Source of the DNA: Micromonospora luteifusca
Lineage (GTDB): Bacteria > Actinomycetota > Actinomycetes > Mycobacteriales > Micromonosporaceae
Direction of reading: 5' to 3'
NCBI RefSeq assembly: GCF_016907275.1
Contig: NZ_JAFBBP010000001.1
Coordinates: forward strand, 4,144,001-4,208,000
Length of the DNA stretch: 64,000 bases
Part shown: positions 1 to 7,751 of the stretch, in pieces
Layout: each line of letters starts with the position of its first letter
Position numbering within the stretch: the stretch's first letter is position 1
Translations under genes and position numbers: made by a program
The notes under the pieces: generated by a model
Databases searched by the model: none
Seen by the model: only the letters and a program-made list of their open reading frames with translations
What the model was told of the DNA's origin: nothing

Positions 1-413
1 GGGGACAGGGCCACGCCGATCGGGCTGGCCACCGGAAGTGTGAACTGCTGGCCGTCCGGGAGCAGGAGCCGTGGTGCGCAACCGGCCGCGCACGTGGCGT
101 AGACGAGAGTGGCGTGGCCGACGCCCGTCGACGGCAGTGCTGGCGCCGGGGCGAGCGAATCGACCGCCAGCGGTGCGAGGCCGGCCGGCCTGCCGGAGGC
201 TGTCGACCCCGGCGTGGTCGGTCCGACCTCCCCGTACGGTTGCATGACCACCCCCGCCGCCGTCACGACCGCAAGGACCCCGGCGCAGGCAGACACCCCG
301 ACCGTGAGGTTCATCCGGCGGCGCCGAGCGACGGCGATCGCCCGGTCGGGATCGACGTAGTTGCGGCCGTGCTCGGCCAGATCTTGGTAAACACGACGGA
401 ACGCGTCAGACAT
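1..413 (-). CDS. Putative single-pass membrane protein, 3'-truncated by window edge
   Basis: Only the first ~137 codons are inside the window; the frame is still open at base 1. It starts with ATG at 413, overlapping the last 8 bases of the upstream sigma factor gene, so the two are probably translationally coupled. The visible protein has a charged cytosolic N-terminus (about residues 1-34, ending in an Arg cluster), one hydrophobic segment (about 35-57, with the run GVSACAGVLAVV) and then a Pro/Ala/Ser-rich external part containing a short Cys pair (ATCAAGCAP). In this position after a SigE-family gene, such proteins often act as membrane-bound regulators of the sigma factor, but no zinc-finger anti-sigma motif is visible. 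Function unknown; coding status is well supported by the overlap and the open frame. Confidence 0.75.
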   Translation of the reverse strand, partial: MSDAFRRVYQDLAEHGRNYVDPDRAIAVARRRRMNLTVGVSACAGVLAVVTAAGVVMQPYGEVGPTTPGSTASGRPAGLAPLAVDSLAPAPALPSTGVGHATLVYATCAAGCAPRLLLPDGQQFTLPVASPIGVALS

Positions 414-948
414 GGTCAACCTCCGACGGCTGGACGCCTTCGAACGCGGTGGGCGGAGTTGAGGGAATGTGCCGTCGCAGGCGGACCAGGGCGTCGTGGA
501 CGTGCCGCTTTACAGTGCCGACGCTGCATCCGAGTTGACGGGCGGTCTCCACTTCCGATAGATCCTCGTAAAAGCGCAGGTATAGCGCCGCCCGCTGGCG
601 CGCGGGCAGGGTAGCGAGTGCGCATGCCACGGTGAGCCGCGTAGCGGTGTCGCCGGCGAGGTCGTCGCCGGACGCCGCGTCGGGAACCGCCTCGGAGATC
701 ACCTCGGTAGGTCGCCGCCGGCGGCGCCAGGAGCGAAGCTGATTGAGCATCACCGTGCGGACGTAGGCTTCCGGGTGGCCGCCGGTCTGCACTCGACGCC
801 AGTGCCGGGCCGTCTTCGCCAGCGACTCCTGAAGCAGGTCCTGTGCCTCCTGGTGATCGCCGACGAGCAGGTAGGCGGTCCGCGAGAGGGTCGGTCCGCG
901 CGCGAGGGCGAACTCGCGGAACCCGGCGTACCTGTCCGCACCGCTCAT
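406..948 (-). CDS. SigE-family RNA polymerase sigma-70 factor (ECF type)
   Basis: This 180-residue protein has the compact two-domain layout of extracytoplasmic-function sigma factors of the actinobacterial SigE family. Region 2 lies at about residues 20-70 (YLLVGDHQEAQDLLQ, then the DNA-melting stretch around AYVRTVMLNQLRSW). Region 4 is the C-terminal helix-turn-helix at about 112-165 (LPARQRAALYLRFYEDLS, then CSVGTVKRHVHDAL). An AGGAGG ribosome-binding site precedes the ATG at 948. It should direct RNA polymerase core to a small regulon, classically in response to an envelope signal. The next gene overlaps its stop by 8 bases and encodes a membrane protein that may be its regulator. Family call is firm; regulon unknown. 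Confidence 0.93.
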   Translation of the reverse strand: MSGADRYAGFREFALARGPTLSRTAYLLVGDHQEAQDLLQESLAKTARHWRRVQTGGHPEAYVRTVMLNQLRSWRRRRRPTEVISEAVPDAASGDDLAGDTATRLTVACALATLPARQRAALYLRFYEDLSEVETARQLGCSVGTVKRHVHDALVRLRRHIPSTPPTAFEGVQPSEVDHV

Positions 949-1091
949 CCTGCCTCCTTCTGCGTCCTACCCGTATTAACGCCGTCCGCCCGTCCCGAGG
1001 TTGAGTCGGAGGACTGCCGGAATGATCCGGCACCCTCGGCGCCGGTCCGAAGTTCGGACCGGCCATCGCGGACGGGCGCGCGACTCACCGG

Positions 1092-1470
1092 TCACCCCGC
1101 CTGCAACTGCGGCTGCGCCCGGTCGATGCCCGTCACAATGAGATCCCGGTATGCGATGATCTCTGTCTCGTGTTCGACCACGTAGGTGGCGCACAGCTCG
1201 CCGAAGACCGAACGGCTGATCTCGTCGAGGCGCTCGTTCTCGGCGCAACGGGCGTGTGCGGTCGCGATCGCGACCTCCCACTCGCGGGCTGCAGTGGGCC
1301 CCAGCGGCAGTGAGCCCTCGCCGCCGAGCTTTCAGGCGGACCTGGACCGGGGCTTCGTCGCCGTCCAGCGGCGGCTCGCCAGCGAGGCGCTGGGCAAGTA
1401 CGTGCTGACCTTCGGCGGTGGTTATTTCTTCGTGCCTGCCGGCCAAACGGGGGTCGGTCTTCCAAGGTAA
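1092..1470 (-). pseudogene. Frameshifted gene remnant, family unknown
   Basis: Two adjacent minus-strand stretches have protein-like composition but lie in different frames. The upstream part (about 1470-1330) reads into HEEITTAEGQHVLAQRLAGE and continues to about VQVRLK. The downstream part (about 1330-1092) includes EVAIATAHARCAENERLDE and ends with IDRAQPQLQAG and a TGA. In the second frame an in-frame TGA lies exactly where the first stretch would join, so one frameshift near 1325-1340 explains the pattern. No start codon with a ribosome-binding site is obvious. I do not recognise the family. Neighbouring remnants of two other genes support decay in this segment. It could also be two unrelated chance frames, so confidence is moderate. 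Confidence 0.4.
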
Positions 1471-1707
1471 CGGGACCGTCAGGTGCTCTTGACGCTGCGT
1501 AAAGGCTACGACTTCTGAGTACGGCGGAGGTCTGGGCTTGAACCTCGACCTGGTGCTACCTGGCATCGCATATGGCTGGTCGTCGCGACGACGCGAGCTA
1601 ACCGAAGGTGAGCTGATTGGCTGCACGAGGCAGCGGGCGGGCTCTGGGGAAATCCTGGGGAAAGCGCCGCAGGGGCGAGTTTTCCCAGCTCAGTGCCCTC
1701 GTCTCCG

Positions 1708-1788
1708 TTGTTCACCCAGATCTACGAAGGAACGAACCAGGTGCAGCGGATCGTCATGGCAAGACAGCTGCTCAGCGGCATTGTTTAG
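1708..1788 (+). pseudogene. Acyl-CoA dehydrogenase 3' fragment
   Basis: The frame from 1708 to the TAG at 1786-1788 encodes 26 residues, including QIYEGTNQVQRIVMARQLL. This is the hallmark C-terminus of acyl-CoA dehydrogenases, where the EGTNQ segment sits by the flavin and the catalytic-base region. Upstream of 1708 the frame carries no dehydrogenase-like sequence, so the first ~350 residues are missing. The fragment has no start codon or ribosome-binding site and cannot be functional. It is best read as the leftover of a deletion that removed the body of the gene. Confidence 0.8.
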
Positions 1789-1818
1789 GCCCCCACCGAG
1801 CCGGGCCGGTAATCGATG

Positions 1819-2385
1819 ATCAGAAGGTCGCGGACCTGCGCGGGCGAGCTGGCCGTGAAGGCGGAGGTCGCGGCGACCCTCGGCATCGGGATCGGTGACC
1901 GGGTGGATCTCGACGGTCGTAGGCGGTAGGTGGTGGGCCTGGTGGAGAACCCGAGTGACCTGCACGACGCGTTCGCCCTGGTCGCTCCGGACCATCCGGA
2001 CCCGCCCCGGACCGCGACCGTGCTGGTGAAGGCCGGCGCCGACCGGGTGCACTCCTTCCGGGACGCCAGCGGCAGGCGACCCGTCACCGATGAGTGGGGG
2101 ACCGACCCGAGGGACATCGCCGTGGCGGGCGCCACCAGCGGAGTCCTTCGGTCGCCGACCGCCGCCACGGCTGGAGCTCCTGCCCTGCTCGGTGCGACGC
2201 TCGGGACGATCGGCGCATACCTCGGCCTGATCGGGGCGTACTGGGGCCGTCTTGCCACCCTGGGGCACGTACCCGTCGTCCATCTTCTTGTCCTGGTTCT
2301 CGGCCTTCCACTGATCGCGGCCGCCTGCGGCTGGCTGCTCGCGGGGCGCGAGCCGCCCACCGTTGCCCGCCGGGCCCTGACCTGA
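1819..2385 (+). pseudogene. FtsX-family ABC transporter permease, truncated with internal stop and deletion
   Basis: The frame reads a periplasmic-domain segment (AGELAVKAEVAATLGIGIGD, then RVDLDGRRR), hits TAG at 1927-1929, and continues with VVGLVENPSDLHDAFALVAP. Family members typically read RRQVVGLVEN here, so CAG to TAG is a likely nonsense change. After about residue 75 of the downstream part the sequence jumps to the last membrane domain (LGTIGAYLGLIGAYW, then LLVLVLGLPLIAAACGWLLA) and ends in REPPTVARRALT and TGA at 2385. Intact FtsX-like permeases are several hundred residues longer, so the N-terminal membrane part and the middle are gone. An internal GTG at 1930 opens a 151-codon frame, but it would make only a fragment. 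Non-functional remnant. Confidence 0.7.
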
Positions 2386-2555
2386 CCTCGGGGGCCGGGG
2401 CGGTACGGGTTCGGACGGCCGAACGGTGGCGTCCGGTGCGCCGGGATCGGGTATGACAAAGGGGTGGCCAGACCGGGTCTGGAGACCCAGGTGGTGGCGG
2501 CGCCCCCGGCGGTGGGGGTGGGGCCACCGGGCGGCGCAAGGATCGGGCAGCTCGG

Positions 2556-3635
2556 CTATCGGGCAGCCGCTGGACCCGAGGCCGTCATCCGGACGTCGGC
2601 CTCGAAGCCGGTCAGTTCCGTGGGCGCACTCCGGTCGCGAGACGCCGAACGCACCTCTACCCTGGCCTTCACCCGCAGGTCGAGACGGGTCTCCTGGCCG
2701 GCGGCGACCTCGACGGTCACGGTGGCGGGTCGGACGCCCACCGCGCCCGCACCGCCCAGCGGCGGCCTCGCCGTCACCGTCACCTCGTGTCGGCCCGGCG
2801 GGAGGCGGTAACACCAGGTGCGCCAGGAGAGCGGGCGCCCGGCTCCGTCGATGAGCAGCGACGGCCACGGCAGCCAGGCGTTCGGGTCCACCGATGGTCT
2901 CGCCGCGACCTGGGTGCCGTTCCAGACGTACTCGCGGGTGGCCGTGGCGGTGACGACGAGGACGCCGTGGCCGCCGTCGGCGAGGCTGGGCGGGGGAGTG
3001 CCGTCGCCGAGGAACGCTCCCGTCTCCGCCGTGCGTGCGTCCGCGTCGACCTCGTGGGACACCTCGGCACGGTACCGGCGGTCGACCCGGCGTTTCGCCC
3101 GGATGATCAGCACGGTTGCCGCCGCCGTGATCGCGAACAGGGCGGCGACAAGGGCCGCGTTCGGCCGAACGCCGGCCGCGTCGGCGACCAGCGCGACGCA
3201 GGCCAGGGCCAGGAAGGCGGCAGCGATCCCGGATACTCCCGATCCCAGCCGCCGCTGTGCCGGGGCGGGCACGAGTACCCCGTCGGCGCCACCGAAGGAG
3301 GCCGGCGTCCAGTACTCCAGCTCGGCGATCTCCCCGGCCCGGAGACGTACCCGTCTCGCCGTCTCCGCCGACAACCGTCCCCGCACCTCGACGAGATGCT
3401 CGCCGGGGTCGGTCACCACCACCATCCGACCGACGCCGTGCCACATCGGCTGGTCGTCGACGCCGACCGCCTTGGCCGACACCCAGTTGGCCGGGTCGGT
3501 GGTCCTGGTCCGGATCCGTACGGATATCCCGGCCTTCCCGGCGGGCAGGCCGGGGGCGGGCTGCCCCACCGGCCAGGCCACGGTGGATGCTCCCGGGAAC
3601 GGCGTCGGCGGTAGCAGTCTTTCCCATCGGTTCAT
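2556..3635 (-). CDS. Conserved membrane protein, last gene of the T7SS-like operon
   Basis: 359 residues. The ATG at 3635 overlaps the stop of the preceding gene (ATGA), which fixes the start. The N-terminal half begins MNRWERLLPPTPFPG and contains a beta-rich domain. Two adjacent hydrophobic helices follow at about residues 130-180 (SGIAAAFLALACVALVADA and ALVAALFAITAAATVLIIRA), then a basic linker (RAKRRVDRRYRAE) and a C-terminal soluble part rich in beta strands (HEVTVTARPPL, ATVTVEVAAGQETRL). Orientation and localisation are inferred only. Transcribed with WXG-like and YbaB-like genes, so it may support secretion or anchoring of those products. No enzyme motif is visible and I do not recognise a named family. 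Confidence 0.85.
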   Translation of the reverse strand: MNRWERLLPPTPFPGASTVAWPVGQPAPGLPAGKAGISVRIRTRTTDPANWVSAKAVGVDDQPMWHGVGRMVVVTDPGEHLVEVRGRLSAETARRVRLRAGEIAELEYWTPASFGGADGVLVPAPAQRRLGSGVSGIAAAFLALACVALVADAAGVRPNAALVAALFAITAAATVLIIRAKRRVDRRYRAEVSHEVDADARTAETGAFLGDGTPPPSLADGGHGVLVVTATATREYVWNGTQVAARPSVDPNAWLPWPSLLIDGAGRPLSWRTWCYRLPPGRHEVTVTARPPLGGAGAVGVRPATVTVEVAAGQETRLDLRVKARVEVRSASRDRSAPTELTGFEADVRMTASGPAAAR

Positions 3636-4636
3636 CGGTTGGTGTCCAGTGCCTCGTCGATCTCGGTGTCGGACATCTGCGGGTCGCCGGCCTGCTCGTT
3701 CTTGATCCCGCCGGTACTGACGTTGACGAACGGTCCGGCATAGCCCCGCCAGTCCGCCAGGACCGAGGTGGCGATCCGGACGCCGGTCGACAGGGTGGCG
3801 CTCGCGGCGGAGAACTCGATCACGCTGCTCCCGACGTTCGTCTTCAGTGCCCCCGGCAGGAGCTTGCCGAGCAGGGCACCGATCTTGTTGAGCAGGGTGA
3901 TCACCTGGTCCACGATCCGCACCGCGCGCGAGGTCGCGGCGGTCGCCTGCACCGCTGTCGCCGCCCCCGCCGCGGCGACCGATCCACCCATCGTCGGGGC
4001 GGCGAGGGCCATCGCGGCGACCCACTCGATGATCATCCATTCGATCAGGGTGGCCATGATCCCGATGATGATCTGCTGTGCGGCGGCCATGATCTTCGAG
4101 AACAGCGTCAGCAGTCCGGCGATGGAAGCCGCCTCACCACCGGTGGCCTTGATCGCTTCGCTGAACTCGGTCAACAGGGCCTTCGCCGCGTCGGCATCCT
4201 TGCCCTGCCACTCGATGAGCTGGTCGGTGGCCGCCTGCAGGGTCGCCGCGCCCAGTGGCACCAGCGCCGCGCCGAGTTCCTGCCACTTCTGCGCGTACGC
4301 CTCGATGCGCTCGGCGTTGCCGGTCACGAGGCTCAAGAGGTCCTCGAGTGGCTGGACGAAGTCGATGAGAAACGTCAGTCCGGCCGAGATGAGCCAGTTC
4401 AGGGGATCGATCGCGAACGAGACCGCGTTGCCGACGAGGTCGGCGGCCCCGGCGTAGATGTCCGACCACTCACCCTCGCTGATACCGGTGTAGAGGTTCG
4501 CCGTCGCCTCACCGAACGGCAGGACCGACTTCGGGTCGAGGTCGACCGCGTCGGTGATGCCGAGATTGCCGGCGTACTGGCTGTCGTCGCCGCCGTCGTT
4601 GCTGAGGTAGGCGTCGTTGTCGTCCAGGTCGGTCAC
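3632..4636 (-). CDS. Large alpha-helical WXG100/PPE-like protein
   Basis: 334 residues starting at GTG 4636 (a GGTGGGG stretch lies upstream). The protein is almost wholly helical: an acidic N-terminus (MTDLDDNDAYLSNDGGD), then a helical region with WQELGAALVPLGAATLQAAT at about 120-140. This resembles the N-terminal helical domains of type VII secretion substrates and of CpnT-like toxins. A hydrophobic central part follows (about residues 185-240, IIIGIMATLIEWMIIEWVAA). The C-terminal tail is short and polar (GDPQMSDTEIDEALDTNR), with no toxin domain attached. Its stop overlaps the next start (ATGA). Probably a secreted or structural partner in a T7SS-linked complex; the exact role is unknown. 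Confidence 0.85.
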   Translation of the reverse strand: MTDLDDNDAYLSNDGGDDSQYAGNLGITDAVDLDPKSVLPFGEATANLYTGISEGEWSDIYAGAADLVGNAVSFAIDPLNWLISAGLTFLIDFVQPLEDLLSLVTGNAERIEAYAQKWQELGAALVPLGAATLQAATDQLIEWQGKDADAAKALLTEFSEAIKATGGEAASIAGLLTLFSKIMAAAQQIIIGIMATLIEWMIIEWVAAMALAAPTMGGSVAAAGAATAVQATAATSRAVRIVDQVITLLNKIGALLGKLLPGALKTNVGSSVIEFSAASATLSTGVRIATSVLADWRGYAGPFVNVSTGGIKNEQAGDPQMSDTEIDEALDTNR

Positions 4637-4673
4637 GAGACCCCACCACCGTCACCGGCTCGCCGCGTACGGG

Positions 4674-5000
4674 TCACTTTCCGCCGCCCAGTTTCTCCTG
4701 GAAGCGCTTGAACGCCTGCTCGAGCGCCTCGTCCAGTTGGCAGTAGCGGTTCGCCGTCTCCTGGATCGCGCCGCACTGCGAGTTCAGCGCCTCGGAGATC
4801 TTTCTGATGTGGTCACGGGTCTCCGCGGCCTTCTGGTCGTACGAGCCCTTCATCAGCAGCCCGAGCGCACCCCACAGCACGTCGGGTGGATCGGCGTCCT
4901 GTAGCCCGTCCGCGATCTGACCGGCGCTCGTTCCCAGTGCCTTTAGCACCTCGGCGGTGCTGGTGAGCTTGTCGGTCGGCACCACGACTCCGTCACCCAC
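4674..5000 (-). CDS. WXG100/EspC-like T7SS-associated small protein
   Basis: About 108 residues, the size of WXG100/EspC-type (DUF2580-like) proteins, which form helical hairpins exported by type VII secretion. It reads VVPTDKLTSTAEVLKALG, then helices with KAAETRDHIRKISEALNSQ, and ends EKLGGGK. The central turn has DPPDVLWGALGLL, where the Trp is plausibly the hairpin-turn residue, although the strict WxG triplet is absent. I chose GTG at 5000 because GAGAGGGA lies 6-7 bases upstream; an in-frame ATG at 5006 is the alternative. Lies between a YbaB-like gene and the large helical protein, a partnership repeated at 42.2 kb. Confidence 0.82.
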   Translation of the reverse strand: MGDGVVVPTDKLTSTAEVLKALGTSAGQIADGLQDADPPDVLWGALGLLMKGSYDQKAAETRDHIRKISEALNSQCGAIQETANRYCQLDEALEQAFKRFQEKLGGGK

Positions 5001-5030
5001 CGGCATTCCCTCTCTGCGTCGGACGTACGG

Positions 5031-5462
5031 TCATCGGTGCCGCTCCCGGTGCTGCTCGACCGCATCGCGGACGTGCTCGGGGATCGCCTCGCGCACCATC
5101 TCCAGGGTGCGGCCGGCACCGAGGGCCGACCCGAGTTCGGCCAGTTTGAGCGCCCGCGCGGCCTGGGCCTCCCGGATCGCGGTGAGGATCATCTCCGCGA
5201 GGTAGCGGCCCCGGCGCAGGGCGGTGTCGGGGATGTCCAGTGCGGCGACGACCCCGTCGTGGTCGACCTCGGCCCGCACCGTCCCATCGCTGGAGAATCC
5301 CTCACCGGTCAGATCGCCGACCTGCTCGACGTACTGTTCGTAGCGCCCGATCGCGCGCCGGTTGCTCTCCCGGATCCCCTCGACGAACGCCAGCACCTCG
5401 TCGGGGTGGTGGAACTCCCGCTTGGACCCCGAACCGGTCCGCCCGGAGGGCTGTTCACTCAC
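5031..5462 (-). CDS. YbaB/EbfC-family protein
   Basis: 143 residues with the YbaB/EbfC fold signature in the middle: SDGTVRAEVDHDGVVAALDI, then LAEMILTAIREAQAARALKL. YbaB-family proteins are small dimers that can bind DNA; in actinobacterial T7SS-like loci divergent members recur beside WXG100 genes, possibly with another role. The GTG start at 5462 overlaps the stop of the upstream paralogue (GTGA), so the two are coupled and may heterodimerise. The C-terminus is strongly basic (VEQHRERHR). Family call is fairly sure; function in this locus is inferred. Confidence 0.85.
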   Translation of the reverse strand: MSEQPSGRTGSGSKREFHHPDEVLAFVEGIRESNRRAIGRYEQYVEQVGDLTGEGFSSDGTVRAEVDHDGVVAALDIPDTALRRGRYLAEMILTAIREAQAARALKLAELGSALGAGRTLEMVREAIPEHVRDAVEQHRERHR

Positions 5463-5803
5463 CGCGCACCACCGTCCCCGTCATCGAGTTGGGTGCGCAG
5501 TTGCGCTGGCGTCGGCAGCGGAGCGAACGGCGGACGCGTACCGGCGCCCAGAATGTCGGCCATGATGGCCGACAGTTCCTCGGCCATCCGGGTGTTCGCC
5601 GCCCGGATCGTCGCGACCACGACCTGGCCCAGTTCGGCGCCACCATGGTGGAACGCGCGGGTACTGAGGTGAAGGTCCCGTACGGCGCCGCCCGGACCGA
5701 CCACCACGGTCACCGCATGGTCGTCGCTGGTGACCTCCACGGACGCCTCCGTGATCGCCTCCTGTATGCGTCGCGTGCGTTCGGTCATCGCGTGGGGGTC
5801 CAC
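5459..5803 (-). CDS. YbaB/EbfC-family protein, first gene of the T7SS-like operon
   Basis: 114 residues starting at GTG 5803, chosen because GGAG lies 8 bases upstream; an internal ATG at 5788 has no such site. The YbaB core is visible as SDDHAVTVVVGPGGAVRDLH followed by VVVATIRAANTRMAEELSA. It overlaps the next YbaB-like gene by four bases. The two YbaB-like genes open a minus-strand operon of five genes (5803 down to 2556). A weak promoter with a TATGGT -10 box lies about 55 bases upstream. Confidence 0.82.
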   Translation of the reverse strand: MDPHAMTERTRRIQEAITEASVEVTSDDHAVTVVVGPGGAVRDLHLSTRAFHHGGAELGQVVVATIRAANTRMAEELSAIMADILGAGTRPPFAPLPTPAQLRTQLDDGDGGAR

Positions 5804-5855
5804 GGCTGGCGCTCCTCTCGCTCCGATGCCAGCGAACGCATCCGGGTTGCGAACC

Positions 5856-5884
5856 ACCATAGGGGTCGGAGGTGTCTCGTGTCC
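5856..5884 (-). promoter_or_regulatory. Candidate promoter for the minus-strand T7SS-like operon
   Basis: On the minus strand a TATGGT hexamer (5861-5856) lies 17 bases downstream of GGACAC (5884-5879), a spacing and -10 compatible with actinobacterial housekeeping promoters. It precedes the GTG start at 5803. The -35 match is weak. Confidence 0.3.
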
Positions 5885-5957
5885 GCCCGTGATCGCACTG
5901 TCGCGGTGCCGGTCATCGCCACCCCGCAAGATCGATGAGCGGCATGGAGTACCACGA

Positions 5958-6107
5958 GGCACCAAGGTCAAGAGCAAGGGCGACGGCTGGCGTACGCGGA
6001 TCGACGCCCCGCGTACGGCAGGTTTCGTCACCCTGCGCACCACGGCCCGGGACGCCCGGGGGAACAGCGTCGAACAGAGCATCACCCGGGCCTTCGGCCT
6101 TCGGTGA
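5958..6107 (+). pseudogene. C-terminal fragment of a secreted (S8-like) peptidase
   Basis: The frame ending in TGA at 6105-6107 reads KSKGDGWRTRIDAPRTAGF, then VTLRTTARDARGNSVEQSI and TRAFGLR. This immunoglobulin-like ending, with a T-A-x-D-A-x-G-N-x-V-x-Q pattern, is typical of the extreme C-terminus of large secreted subtilisin-like (S8) proteins of Micromonosporaceae. Nothing upstream in frame resembles the catalytic domain and no start with a ribosome-binding site is present. A strong hairpin follows directly, as expected for the original gene end. Family assignment is from pattern memory only. Confidence 0.5.
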
Positions 6108-6114
6108 TCGGGCG

Positions 6115-6146
6115 GAGGGCGGGGGCCGGCATCGGTCCCCGCCCTC
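6115..6146 (+). terminator. Hairpin terminator after the peptidase remnant
   Basis: A perfect 10-bp inverted repeat (GAGGGCGGGG at 6115-6124, CCCCGCCCTC at 6137-6146) with a 12-base loop starts 8 bases after the stop at 6107. There is no T-run, as is usual for GC-rich actinobacterial terminators. Confidence 0.6.
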
Positions 6147-6169
6147 GGTCTGTCCGACGGGGTGCCGGC

Positions 6170-6340
6170 TCAAGCGCGCTGTGGTCGCGTCAGACGCGGG
6201 GTGACCCCCCACACAGCGGGAACGTCGTACGACTTGTGGGCGTTGGCGACCGAGGGATTCACCACCGGATGATCGCTGTCCGGCCACCCCACCACGACCC
6301 CGTCTCGACCCTTTTCCGCTGCCCACCGTCGGGCACCCAC
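6170..6340 (-). other. Possible C-terminal gene fragment
   Basis: The minus-strand frame ending in TGA at 6172-6170 reads GVGARRWAAEKGRDG, VVVGWPDSDHPVVNPSVANA and HKSYDVPAVWG. Codon third positions are mostly G or C and composition is protein-like, which is unusual for a chance frame. Upstream, the frame runs into the start of the MFS gene on the other strand and loses protein character. No family recognised. It may be another remnant in this gene-poor segment or a chance frame. Confidence 0.3.
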
Positions 6341-6407
6341 GCCGTTCCCCCCCGCATCCGCGGATGCGGTGACGTCGTGGCGCACGAGATTCCGCAGAGA
6401 GATCGAG

Positions 6408-7715
6408 ATGATGAAGCAGTTGGTGGACAAGACCGGACCCGGCACCCGGGTGGCGAACCCGGGCACGACCGAGAACGCGTTGCCCGGCGACCTGATGACC
6501 AACCGTCAGCGAGTACAACTCGTCCTCGTGCTGGGTGCGTCGATCGCGATCGGGCCGTTGACCATCGACATGTACCTGCCCGCGCTGCCCACCATCACGG
6601 CAGGCCTACAGACCACCGAGACCGCTGTGCAGTTGACGCTGACCGGCACGCTGATCGGCCTCGCGCTGGGTCAGCTGCTGGTCGGGCCGCTCTCCGACGT
6701 GGTCGGGCGGCGCAAGCCACTGCTGGCCGGGCTGGCCGCGCACATCGTGGCATCCGTGCTGTGCGTCTTCGCGCCCAACATCGCCGTGCTCGGCGCGCTG
6801 CGCGTCCTGCAGGGGCTCGGCGTCGCGGCCGCCACCGTCGTCGCGACGGCCGTCGTCCGCGACCTGTTCAGCGGGGCCAGCTTCGCCCGGATCTTCTCCC
6901 GGCTGATGCTCGTCATGGGCCTGGCGCCGATCCTCGCGCCGACCCTGGGCAGCGGCCTGCTGCGCTGGACCGAGTGGCGGGGCATCTTCGCGGCGCTGGC
7001 GGTGCTGGGCGCGCTGCTGATCGTCGTAGCCGCCTTCCGGCTCACGGAGACCCTGCCGGTGGCACGTCGTCGACACGGCGGCGTGGGCGCGACCCTGCGG
7101 GACTACCGGGGGCTGCTCAACGACCGGGCGTTCGTCGGCCTGGTGCTGGTCGCCGGGCTGGCGATGGCGGCGCTGTTCGCGTACGTCTCGGGGTCGTCGT
7201 TCGTGCTGCAGGAGCAGTACGGCCTCGACGAGCAGCAGTTCGGCCTGGCCTTCGGGGCCGGCGCGGTTGGCCTGATCGCGGCCACCCAGTTCAACGTCCG
7301 GCTGCTGCGCCGCTACACCCCGCAGCAGATCCTGGTCAGCGCCCTCATCGCCGGCACGGCGGCCGGGCTGCTGCTGGTCATGTTCGCCGTGACCGAGTTC
7401 GGTGGCCTGGGCACCCTGCTCGCGTCCCTGTGGCTCGTCCTGGCCGCCACCGGCCTGGCCCTGCCGAACGCTCCGGCGCTGGCCATGAGCCGGCACAGCG
7501 AGGCCGCCGGCACCGCCGCGGCGCTGCTCGGCGCCGTGCAGTTCGGCATCGGTGCGCTGTCGGCGCCGCTGGCGGGCCTGTTCGGCACCGGGAGCGTACC
7601 GATGGCGGTCGTCATCGCGGGCGGCATGGCCGCCGCGCTGATCGTCATGATCCTGGTCGTTCCCCGCGCCGACCTCGGCACGGTCGATGAGGACCTGGCG
7701 GTCGCTCTGCACTAG
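6408..7715 (+). CDS. Bcr/CflA-family multidrug efflux MFS transporter
   Basis: 435 residues with twelve predicted membrane helices. The N-terminal helix-1 signature IGPLTIDMYLPALPTI is diagnostic of the DHA1 Bcr/CflA subfamily, and the loop 2-3 MFS motif is seen in GPLSDVVGRRKPLL. Motif C-like sequence lies near LMLVMGLAPILAPTLG in helix 5. Such proteins export drugs or small metabolites by proton antiport. The start is taken as the first of tandem ATGs at 6408 behind AGAGAGATCGAG; an upstream in-frame start at 6369 would add 13 residues. A strong bidirectional hairpin follows. Substrate unknown. Confidence 0.9.
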   Translation: MMKQLVDKTGPGTRVANPGTTENALPGDLMTNRQRVQLVLVLGASIAIGPLTIDMYLPALPTITAGLQTTETAVQLTLTGTLIGLALGQLLVGPLSDVVGRRKPLLAGLAAHIVASVLCVFAPNIAVLGALRVLQGLGVAAATVVATAVVRDLFSGASFARIFSRLMLVMGLAPILAPTLGSGLLRWTEWRGIFAALAVLGALLIVVAAFRLTETLPVARRRHGGVGATLRDYRGLLNDRAFVGLVLVAGLAMAALFAYVSGSSFVLQEQYGLDEQQFGLAFGAGAVGLIAATQFNVRLLRRYTPQQILVSALIAGTAAGLLLVMFAVTEFGGLGTLLASLWLVLAATGLALPNAPALAMSRHSEAAGTAAALLGAVQFGIGALSAPLAGLFGTGSVPMAVVIAGGMAAALIVMILVVPRADLGTVDEDLAVALH

Positions 7716-7720
7716 AAAGG

Positions 7721-7746
7721 GGGCGGGCCGGTGATCCGGCCCGCCC
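7721..7746. terminator. Bidirectional terminator between convergent genes
   Basis: A perfect 11-bp stem (GGGCGGGCCGG at 7721-7731, CCGGCCCGCCC at 7736-7746) with a 4-base loop sits 5 bases after the MFS stop and 5 bases before the end of the convergent gene, so it can serve both. Confidence 0.8.
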
Positions 7747-7751
7747 GACCA

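Noticed and set aside
1690..4040. Long minus-strand frames continuing past the T7SS-like operon's last gene
   Set aside because: They change protein character abruptly at real gene borders; the true genes are fixed by ATGA overlaps and membrane segments.
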